A stretch of 64,000 nucleotides of DNA from positions 26,179,896-26,243,895 of the forward strand of contig CM043960.1 in the NCBI GenBank assembly GCA_014529385.2, given 5' to 3'. Positions within the stretch are counted from its first letter, which is position 1, and each line of letters opens with the position of its first letter. Shown one piece after another: positions 23,050-30,868 of this stretch. The notes below the pieces were generated by a model that made no database searches, was not told where the DNA came from, and was given only the letters and a program-made list of their open reading frames with translations. This stretch comes from Adiantum capillus-veneris (Eukaryota > Streptophyta > Polypodiopsida > Polypodiales > Pteridaceae). A program made the position numbers and the translations under genes.

Positions 23050-24644
23050 TGTAACATTTAATGGGCTAATCACTTGTGTGTAGAGAAAATTAGCATGAAC
23101 ATAGTGGGCATTTCATTAGAATAGATTCCTAATGAGAATTACAAAAGTGCTTGGGTGGAGAGAGCAACAAAAAAGCATAACACCTAGTTAGATAGCATCA
23201 ACAATACTTTCAAAAGAGAGAGAAATTAAGCAATTGACAACAGTTGAGGACCGGATTTGCATGGAGCCGGTCCCCCCTCCAAAAGGCTTTGTATTATGGT
23301 TTCTCCCATCAAGAGAGACATTGTACAATACAATTCTTTGTGTTCCTTCAAGACTAGCTAGTGCAATGAAGATGAAAGCTTCATGAACTAAGCAAAACAC
23401 TTAGCAAACACAACATCAATTATCCCCGTTCTCAGACCCAAGACCTCACACACCTTCGAAGATGGTGAGAGCTAGCACGGTATGAGAGTAGATTGAGAGG
23501 AAGAAGGAGTATCTTACGAGAAAGATGTACATCTCCTCACATAATCACTCATATTAGCATAGCTTAGCTTAGTAATTAGCTTGGTAGAGGAGATGAGCAT
23601 GCATTGAATCTTGGCTCTTGGTTGGATTTTCATCCACATGCCAAGAGTGTGTCGATGTAGGCTTCTATCTCACCAGCTTGGAGTAGGTGATGAGCTCTCC
23701 ATTAAAGCTTGGGGAGAGATAGTCTTCTCTTTCTTCACACATGAGATTGTGTGAGTGTGTGTGTGATAATGCCTTGTAAAAAGCAGCCCCCTCTCTCTCT
23801 TGGGCGAGCCCTCTTGCTATTCGCTCTTGCTCAACCCTCATTGGCTCTCCCCAAGTCAAGCCAATGACTATTAAACAACATAAGTGATAGCCTTCTGACA
23901 TGTGTCCCCCTTTCCCCTTTTGTGAGAGCTTTAGGTTAATTAATAATTCAATTAAACTCTCATTGGATCCCTTTGCCTCCTGGCCAATAGGAATCAGGCA
24001 AGCCATTGGGCTGCTGAATGCTCATTGGACCCCTTGGGAGACTGTCCAATAGTCTTCTAGAGGACTTAATTCTCATTGGTTCTTTTATTAAGTGTTTTTA
24101 AATTAATTAAACTAGATTTACTCTAGCCTAATTCTCATTGGTCCACCTCCAAGGCCATCCAATAGGAATTGGGTACACCTTTTGGACATCTGGCCTAGGG
24201 AGCTGACATGTGTCCCTCATTCCCTTTGTGTAAAAGGGGCTTGTGTGTGTGTGTGTGTGTGTGTGGCTTTCTCTCTCATCCCCTACATGCTAGGCTCACC
24301 CCCTCCTATGTAGGGATATGCAAAGACTTTTTTGGTCACACACAAAGCATCCAATTCCCTTAAGGTTCACCTTTGGACACAACCTTTGACTTTTGGAACC
24401 TTAGCATTTTGGAAGTCTTAATGGCCTGAACCTTAGGGTCTTTTTAGCCCATTGTTTCACATGGCTCTTTTGTAGACGGTCCCCCCTTTGGATCCCTATT
24501 TTCCCTCCTTTGGATCCCTACTGTGGCCGGTCTGCTAGCTTAACCAATATTCTAGCTTTTTCTCCCCTGGCACTTCCCCATATTAAATGATCAGTTTAAC
24601 ATGAGAAAATCATTTAGGAGAATTAGATATTGATTATTATGACA
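23050..24644 (-). repeat. Gypsy 5' LTR (1595 bp), shared with a second copy
   Basis: The same ends as the left LTR (TGTAACATTTAATGG to ATTATTATGACA). It keeps the block of about 75 bases that the left LTR has lost. On the outer side it runs straight into a polypurine tract and integrase-end sequence, so it also served as 3' LTR of another copy. Confidence 0.9.
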
Positions 24645-24990
24645 TTACCTCTCTCTTGAAATCATAGTCGTCCTCGACTATGGTGTAGAGAACATAAAGC
24701 ATATTTATGAGTCCTTTTCTTAGCGGGTAGAGGATCCCTATGTTACCCTTCGACATCATTCCACAATGGATGACTAGTCCATTTGGTGCTTGAGAGCATG
24801 AGGCTGCCGCAAGCATGTCTGCACATTAGTCCTATCAGTCTTCCATAGTAGAGTGACAAGCTCTACTTGGTGTTTGGGAGACATTTTGTACATTTGCTTA
24901 CTCTTGGGAAGCATTGTAAGCATTGACAAGGTTTAGGTTATCCTTTAATTGTATGCCTTGCATCCATCTACCATCTTCAAAAGGATAATT
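24645..24990 (-). mobile_element. Truncated second Gypsy copy (3' internal end)
   Basis: This matches 17338-17790 of the first element: the polypurine tract, the untranslated 3' part and the last codons of integrase (YPFEDGRWMQGIQLKDNLNL). About 117 bases are missing relative to the first copy, between 'gggagac' and 'attttgtac'. The match stops at 'aaaggataatt' (24990), where the Penelope-like cluster begins. Confidence 0.85.
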
Positions 24991-25031
24991 ATTCTTATGA
25001 AAATAAAAATTATATTCTTTTTCTCCCCCCT

Positions 25032-25039
<8 letters not shown>

Positions 25040-25087
<48 letters not shown>
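25040..25087 (+). repeat. (CT)n(AC)n at the left edge of the cluster
   Basis: A C-rich stretch, about 13 CT units and about 11 AC units precede the first conserved base of repeat A1 ('gctattacacgag'). Confidence 0.9.
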
Positions 25088-25183
25088 GCTATTACACGAG
25101 TTGTTTCTCAAGTGTCACCACTTTATTTAGTTTGAAAGAAACTTGGTTTTTTCCAAAAAAACCCCCCTCCTTGCTCTTTACTT

Positions 25184-25699
25184 TTACATGTCTAGTAGAC
25201 CATCCATGACATGATCGCACAAACAGCTGTCACAGTACAAACAGGTGTTTGGACGTTCTGACAAAGGTAGGATTCGAGTAGATAAGAGTACACCACACTC
25301 CAAGGTTCGTGGTGTGATATTGAAATACCCTCTGAGTGGCTGGCCATAACTGCGATACAAAAAAATCTTTCGAAATGGAAGAAACTGCTCTAGCAGATAT
25401 AATCGTTCTGAAAAACCTCGCTTCATTGAATATTCTACATAATAGTATTGTGGCCCTATACCCATTGCTTCAGTTACTATCGCCAGACGAATGTTATTCG
25501 TAAAATGTTCTCTACCCCAAAGTGTCACCCTGGTCACTCGGTTCTGATATGTCCACCACTTCGTCTGAGCCACAGATGTGCCTAACTGCGGAAATAAAAG
25601 CCGTTCATAACGGAGGAGTGTGCCTCGCCTAGTAGACTCACTTGACTGCTGAAGATGTGCAATAGATATTTCTAAAACCTGTTCCCCAGTATGAGCCAT
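25184..25699 (-). CDS. Conserved minus-strand protein of the Penelope-like element
   Basis: An open frame of 172 codons if started at MAHTGEQVLE; an in-frame ATG lies 8 codons upstream. I chose the inner ATG because the diverged third copy has its ATG there. I do not recognise the family. Visible features: an LQQSSESTRRGTLLRYERL block, a basic aromatic middle (TKWWTYQNRVTRVTLWGREHF, split here by length), the core YRSYGQPLRGYFN, and a C-terminal cysteine cluster CLYCDSCLCDH that could bind metal. No signal peptide or membrane segment. A minus-strand TATATAAG lies about 113 bases upstream. Copies 2 and 3 are interrupted, but many residues are kept in copy 3 while nearby noncoding DNA is not alignable. 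The function is unknown; nuclease accessory or nucleic-acid binding is only a guess. Confidence 0.6.
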   Translation of the reverse strand: MAHTGEQVLEISIAHLQQSSESTRRGTLLRYERLLFPQLGTSVAQTKWWTYQNRVTRVTLWGREHFTNNIRLAIVTEAMGIGPQYYYVEYSMKRGFSERLYLLEQFLPFRKIFLYRSYGQPLRGYFNITPRTLECGVLLSTRILPLSERPNTCLYCDSCLCDHVMDGLLDM

Positions 25700-25811
25700 A
25701 ACAGATAAATATGTAGAATACACCCGATGACAATGTTAGATGTTTACTTTTAACTCGCAATCAGCTACTCTTAACAGCTGCTATACAATGGTTTGTTAAA
25801 GAGATGCTCGT

Positions 25812-25819
25812 CTTATATA
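25812..25819 (-). promoter_or_regulatory. TATA box of the minus-strand gene
   Basis: The minus strand reads TATATAAG, 113 bases before the ATG at 25699. Copy 2 has the same motif, and the diverged copy 3 has TATAAAAG at the equivalent place (about 37690). Confidence 0.6.
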
Positions 25820-26427
25820 GACTGATTAATGACTGAACCCAATGGTTGTGTTTAACAAGAAGAAAAGCACTTTACTTTGTAGGCCTCGTCTAGTTTTGCT
25901 TTAGCTTCTGTCTCTAAATCTGTCCTAATGGACGGAGCTTTTACCTTAGACTCTGAAGGGATAAGATGTTATGGATTACTGGCGGTTTGTATCCAACCAA
26001 GATTGAGAGCACTAGCTCCTATAAAGACCGTATATCGGTTTTTTAAAAATATGGGCTTACATACACTTGCTATCTATTGCCACTTGCAAGTTGACACATA
26101 AATTGGTTTGATAGTTTGTTATAGTGTGTTATTGTGAATGTGGGACCGCCTTATACATAAAGGGAAAACATTCCTTGTATAACTCTCACCGTATGATGTT
26201 TTCATATTCTTTGTAGTACCCTATTGTGTGTACCGCGTAGTGGCGTTCTGCCGCTTGTAAGGAATTCCCTTGCTTTGCTGAGCTGAGACGTTTCGTAAGC
26301 TCTCTTCTGTCTTCTCATTCCCAGATCTTGTGCTGAGTATGATCCCGGAGTGCATGGTCTTTAAGGCCGGCCTCGATGGGGAAGTGTGCAGTTTTCATGC
26401 CCGTCTGTAGCGTGACATAAGCTCGCC

Positions 26428-26434
26428 TATAAAT
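26428..26434 (+). promoter_or_regulatory. TATA box of the plus-strand RT gene
   Basis: TATAAAT lies about 28 bases before a conserved 'gctcacttag' likely start region. In copy 3 TATAAAA (38345) precedes 'actcacttaaca' with similar spacing. It is about 610 bases from the opposing minus-strand TATA, giving a divergent promoter region. Confidence 0.6.
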
Positions 26435-26524
26435 GGATCATCAGGTGAGCGCCTATGCTCACTTAGCACTGTGATTTGTGACCTCTGTGTTACTTTCAAT
26501 TCTGCGTTGCTGTGTGACTTCATC

Positions 26525-26605
26525 ATGCCGAAAAAAAGTGATAAAGCTATCATGGAGGCTTCTGCTTCAAACTTACAGCTTATATTTCTGTTGGTTTCTA
26601 AATTT
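26525..26605 (+). CDS. Short first exon or leader peptide of the RT gene
   Basis: An ATG 91 bases after the TATA box opens a 27-codon frame starting MPKKSDKAIMEASASNLQ. Copy 2 starts MPRKSDKAIMEASASNLQ, and diverged copy 3 (38444) starts MPKSMEKILVESSFSPSLQ. The pattern MPK..(D/E)K....E.S.S..LQ is kept despite heavy divergence around it, so it is probably translated, either as a leader peptide or as exon 1 spliced to later exons. In copy 3 the LQ is followed by GTTAAC, a possible donor. In A1/A2 the same place reads CTTATA, while the 414-bp duplicate has CAG-GTTATA. Confidence 0.45.
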
Positions 26606-27380
26606 TAAAAAAAGAGGAGATATTGTAGATCCGATTCTGCCTGTTTGCTTAACGGGAAGTCATGATTCAAATTTATGATTGATATATTAGTGAACATTGG
26701 TAAAATGTAACTGCTCTTGGATCTGATGCTTGAGGAATTTTTTGGACTGGGTACTGGATGAATTTTGAAAATTATGACTGGGGCATTTGGCTACCGGATG
26801 ATTATGACTCTAGAAGTTTACTGTAGGGCAGACGAATGGGGTGTAATGTGATGAGGATGTTGATGGTATGCATATCATTAAATGGTAGATGATTTGAAAG
26901 CATTTAAAACTGAGAAATTTTAAAAAGCTTGAAAATATCTGCTGAGATGGCTTTTTTGCCGGGGTTGTTGCTTACTAAGGTATAATTTGCAGGTTATATT
27001 TCTGTTGGTTTCTAATTTTTTAAAAAAGGGGGGATACTGTTAATCGGATGCTGCCTGTTTCCTTGACGGGAATTAATGCTTCAAAATTATGATTGAGATA
27101 TCAGTTAACATTTGTAAATTTTAAACTGCTCTTTCAACTTGATCTGGTGCTTGAGGAATTGTTCGGACTGGTTACTGGATGGAATTTTGGAAACTGTGGC
27201 TGGGGCATAGTGTTACCGGATGACTGTGACTCGAGCAGTTTACTGTATGGCAGCCTAGTGGGATGTAATGGGATGAAGATATTGAAGTTATGCATATCAT
27301 TAAATGGTTGTTGATTTGAAGCATTAAAAAATGTCTGCTGACATTGCTTTTTGCCGGGGGTGTTGCTTACTAGTTGTAGT
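26576..27380 (+). repeat. 414-bp internal tandem duplication in the pseudo-LTR
   Basis: 'ttatatttctgttggtttcta' at about 26579 recurs at about 26993, followed in both by 'gctgcctgtttgc'-like, 'gcttgaggaatt', 'gactgg...actggatg' and 'ttttgccggg...ttgttgcttacta' phrases in the same order. The period is 414 bases. Copy A2 has the same duplication with the same period (34454 and 34868). Confidence 0.8.
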
Positions 27381-28706
27381 TTGGAGGCCAAAATGAAACT
27401 TTTTAGGAATTGTTGTAACTCACCAAAGGTAAGAAACCCTAAAAATGGTTAGCTCAAGGGTGACTTACTCCTTCTCACTTGGTTCCGTACTTGGAATTAT
27501 GAGTATTTACGAGCATGGATATGGATTTTTTACTCTCTCTAGCTTACTATACGGACAGAAGGTAAGTAGTCTTGTTTTAATTTTTTAATAATAAACCCGG
27601 TTTTGGAACCGATTTATCTGATATAGGGAAATATGGTATTTGTTTACCTCTGGACTGTTGGAATATATGAGCCTCGTAGGCTAAAGTTGAAGATTCCCGT
27701 TTTATAAACATTTTGAAAGAACAAATTCCTGGTTCTATAAATCACGGTATTTTTGGGATTTGATACATATGACTCTGTTGGATTGGATATGACAACTCTC
27801 TTGTCGATATATCTGTATGGCTGTATTATGGTTTCGAAGGCATTCTATCTATTATGGAAAGGGTAGTTCTGATTGGCTGAGGATGCCGATTTCTTGAAGA
27901 AGGTAAGAATGAATCAGTTACTACAGGGATTTGAATCGGGCTGATGGTTTTATAAAAATATATATAAAATATGTATTGCTCAAAACTGGGAGCAGAGATT
28001 GTCCGATTCCCTGATAAAGTTGTAAAACTAAAGGTTCGGTTTACAGCCCGATATCTCGTATTTATGTGAACTTTACTTGGCCTACTGGTATGCAATATCT
28101 ACTACTGGAAGTTTATAGATGTTCTTGGCTTGATATAGTTACTTCGATTATATTTCGGAAATTGTCTGGACTTGCTCTATTGACTGAGCTATCTAAAAAA
28201 CTATTGTACGATGTCTGGTTTTATTACGAACTTTGACAAAAGTTTGTCAGTCATTGCATAATGACAGTGGCAGTTTTTTATAATATTTTGGATTATAGCT
28301 TGAAAGGGCTTAGATCTGAAAAGTAGTTAAATATCTCTGGTTTAAAAAATAAAAATATATATACTTGGAAAGTTTTTGGATTAAGATCTGGTCCGAAAGT
28401 CAAATTTTTTTTTTCTCATTTCGAATTAGGTGCTGTCCGTAACTAAAATCTGGCCTTTAATGGCAGTTAGTTTGTAGTTCTCTCTAGTCGGATTAAGAAG
28501 GTAGTTCGTGTCTGGTTTGGATAATCTGCCCCCAAAAAAAAAAAAAAAACCTACTAAGGTTTTGAAAATTTTTTAAGTTTTTAGATCCTAAAATTAAACA
28601 GCTAAACTATAATGAATTCACTTTCCGTTTTGGATTGGCAATAATCCATGGATCTTTTTTATTTTAAACAAGATACTAGATAAGAACTGTGTTTTTTTAA
28701 AAGTGA

Positions 28707-28805
28707 CATGGATAAAAACTGGGATGCCCAACATCATCTGCGTACAGTCATGTGCTAACGAATTGTTTTCTTGTGGCTATGGGTGCAGGTGAGGGCTACC
28801 TTCTT
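28707..28805 (+). other. Conserved block in the pseudo-LTR (possible exon edge)
   Basis: About 100 bases that stay nearly the same in the third, otherwise poorly alignable copy (40246-40350). The frame reads MDKNWDAQHHLRTV here and MDNNWDAQHHLRTV in A2 and A3. It ends with 'gctaacgaattgttttcttgtggctatgggtgcag' style sequence: a plant-like branch point, pyrimidine tract and AG acceptor at 28788. It may be a small exon, a splice acceptor, or an RNA element. Confidence 0.5.
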
Positions 28806-29129
28806 TTAAAGCATTCAGTTCTAAGTTATTGATGACTATGGATGTTCGCTTAACTTGAAGCTACATTACTCCGAAGTTGGGGACGGCTTTACCCCATGAT
28901 TTACATTGATATCTTTACTACCTTGTACAAAATTTATTTTCAACTGCAAATAGATTATTGTACAATTCCATTGTACTGTCCTAGAATTAGTGGTCTGTGA
29001 ACTGTAGTGTTCGTTTGCGTTTATATAGGTTTATATATATATTTAGAACTGCTACACACACAATAAACGCATAAGAGAGACTGACATGTAGGTTGTTCTC
29101 TCTCAGACCCTAGTTCTAGTTTAAAAATC

Positions 29130-29165
29130 GCCTACTATTATATAATTTATTATATGATAATAGGC
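29130..29165 (+). ncRNA. Conserved 36-nt hairpin in the element RNA
   Basis: Arm GCCTACTATTATATAA (29130-29145), loop TTTA, arm TTATATGATAATAGGC (29150-29165). The arms pair along 16 positions with one C-A mismatch and one U-G wobble. In the third copy (40662-40697) the arms have changed at several places yet still pair, with the same length and the same loop TTTA. It lies between the pseudo-LTR and the exon at 29318. Confidence 0.55.
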
Positions 29166-29317
29166 TAGGGTGCTATCACACTGTCACTGTGGTCCTCATT
29201 GACCTGACTGGTGAAAGGTTGCTAGCAATACCATTCCACTCTATATTCTCACTTTTCAAAAAAATTTCCCTTGTTTTTTACTTTCCATTTCACTAGTTTA
29301 TTAGGTCTGTCTACCAG

Positions 29318-29464
29318 GTTACTGGAAAGCTCACTGCAAGAATAACGGTCTGTTCTGACCCAGAAAAAAGAGCTCTGATTTCAGAAAAACTACGGCTTGC
29401 TAAAGAAATTGAAAGCTTCTTTCCTTATATCTCTCATAGAATTTGGCCCTATCTGCAGAGGGCT
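29318..29464 (+). CDS. RT-gene exon (49 codons)
   Basis: It is preceded by a pyrimidine-rich stretch and AG ('ctgtctaccag'), and followed by GTAAAATTC. It reads VTGKLTARITVCSDPEKRAL, then ISEKLRLAKEIESFFPYISH, then RIWPYLQRA, 49 codons with no leftover bases. The third copy (from 40854) encodes VTGKLTARIKVCSDPKKTAL then ISEKLRLAREIERVFPNISL, so the protein sequence is kept while several codon positions differ. The next exon begins in phase at 29565 after a 100-base intron ending 'ctatgcag'. I infer a spliced gene; no transcript evidence. Confidence 0.6.
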
Positions 29465-29564
29465 GTAAAATTCAATAAGAAGTAAAAATCTGTATAAGAG
29501 TTTCGGCACCACCCAACTCTTCCTTACGATGTAATCTAACTAATGTTCTTGAAAATCTATGCAG

Positions 29565-30868
29565 ATTGTTTCCTTATCCCAAGGGCTCTCTCTTCCTATG
29601 GAACCCCTTTCCGTCGCTTCGTTACTTGTGTTAAAGTGTATACAAGATAGTGAGGCTTCCGCCTTAATTTGTGATTCTAGTCTGTCTCTTGTCCAGTTTA
29701 TTTCTTTTGACCAATGGATGAAGGTTCTTGCTCTCCTTGTTAAGAATAAATCTGATGGTATCAACCTATTGTTGGAGTTTGCTTCTAATCTAGCTGGTAT
29801 TTCCAAAACCCATATGCAAGACTTTACAATCTCCTCAGAAAATTTTGCGGGCTTAGTCCCATCTTTATTACGGCTCCCTCCACTCCTATAGTCCCTCCTC
29901 CTAACAGCCTATTTTGTAGGGATGCTGCTGCTTTGGAAGCAGTAAAAGAGTTTCAGAAGGACCTTTGCTCACTTAGTGAAGCGTCCCTGTTGGATATGGT
30001 GCCGAAAGTATCTAGGGCCTTTCCTTTTTTACCATCACAGCAGATTGAGGTAGAATCCTTGGGGGTAGAGCACAAACTTTGGCTGTTCCCAAATAAAGGG
30101 TTTATTGCACCTATTTCGATGGAAACTTGGGTCTTCCTTGCCAACTTGGCACCTTCCACTATTGAGGAGTGCAAACTTAAAGTCCTCAAAGGAATTCAGC
30201 TTTTGGATAAAGGTGATCTGATTAAAGCTCCGTTCATTATGAATTTCCTGGATGAAAAAAAGTGCGGTTCAAATACTGGGTTATATGCAAGAACCAAAGG
30301 TGTGATGACCTTTAGTAAAAACAATGCAGATTACTATAGTGAAATAGTATGGAATGTATTCAGGCCGTACCTTAAGTGTGCTTGCAGGTTTTTAAACCCT
30401 AAAGCTTCTTGCGAGTCAAGCATCATCTGGTTTGACCATGCAATTTGGTTTGCCCTCAACAATCTATCGAGTGTCTTTCCTGACAAAGCTGAAGAATTTC
30501 ATCTCTCCCTCTTTTGCTCATGGCTTGGTGGTCAAGCTAGGGAGCTGGTCCTGGCTCAGATCGCTTTTATTCAATACAGATGTGTGACACCCTCCAGGAT
30601 CTTGGTTCAGATGAGTGTGGCACTCTTCTAACCACATATGGCAGTTACAAAGGAATAAAGAGTATTGTGGGGCAAATCAAGCCTAGTATTGATGATGATG
30701 AAACTCAAGTCTCCAAACGTCCTAACACTCTCATCTCTCCTGCTGCTTCTTACACCTCTTTTTTAACTCCCTCCTCGATTGATGTTGTTTTTGGAAGAGG
30801 GAGGGGTAGAAGTTATGTTAGAGGCCGGGGAAGAAACCTACCAATCAGAAATCTTTTGGATATGTAAT
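29565..30868 (+). pseudogene. N-terminal region of the Penelope-like polyprotein
   Basis: Starts after an AG acceptor with IVSLSQGLSLPMEPLSVASL. The third copy shows the unbroken order: helical block LVKNKTDGINLLLEITSNLA, a proline linker (PSTPIVPPPNSLF), then VKEFQKDLCSLSEASLLDMV, LGVEHKLWLFPNK, CGSNTGLYARTKGVMTFSK, RPYLKCACRFL, and a C-terminal RG-rich tail GRGRGRSYVRGRGR (about 30790-30835) that is RNA-binding-like. In this copy the frame changes near 29840 (a deletion relative to copy 3) and near 30585 (loss of 5 bases), then again near 30850-30870 before the RT frame. I recognise no domain here. A GIY-YIG nuclease, expected at this end in some Penelope clades, was looked for and not seen. 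Confidence 0.6.

Larger units (their letters stand above)
15817..24644 (-). mobile_element. Ty3/Gypsy chromovirus, LTR to LTR
   Basis: A complete but inactive LTR retrotransposon on the minus strand: 5' LTR 23050-24644, primer site 23037-23048, gag-pol from 22632 to 17695, polypurine tract near 17341-17350, 3' LTR 15817-17337. The domain order gag, zinc knuckle, protease, RT, RNase H, integrase, chromodomain defines a chromovirus. Stops and frameshifts in gag and pol make it non-autonomous. Copying would occur in virus-like particles in the cytoplasm, with integration in the nucleus. The 5' LTR is followed on its outer side by more element sequence instead of a target duplication. Confidence 0.92.
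25088..29062 (+). repeat. Pseudo-LTR A1 (about 3975 bp)
   Basis: A direct repeat almost colinear with 32966-36936, starting 'gctattacacgag' and ending '...tttagaactgctacacacaca'. By eye the two copies differ by scattered single bases and small indels only. Contents in order: minus-strand gene 25184-25699, divergent TATA boxes at 25812 and 26428, a short first exon at 26525, an internal 414-bp duplication (26576-27380), AT-rich sequence, and a conserved block at 28707-28805. Confidence 0.88.

Noticed and set aside
24898-25209. Frames reading CVCEREREREGGEGG or SLSLSLTHTHTH
   Set aside because: They are translations of the CT/AC tract joined to the end of the Gypsy integrase.
29205-29225. Possible hammerhead ribozyme core ('cctgactggtgaaagg')
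   Set aside because: Hammerheads are known in Penelope-like repeats, but the core CUGANGA is not present; the next bases do not form stem II before GAAA. No other convincing core was found on either strand by eye.
30250-30350. GIY-YIG nuclease in 'GSNTGLYARTKG...NADYY'
   Set aside because: Only a superficial GLY...YY resemblance; the expected Arg, Glu and Asn positions are not seen, and spacing does not fit.
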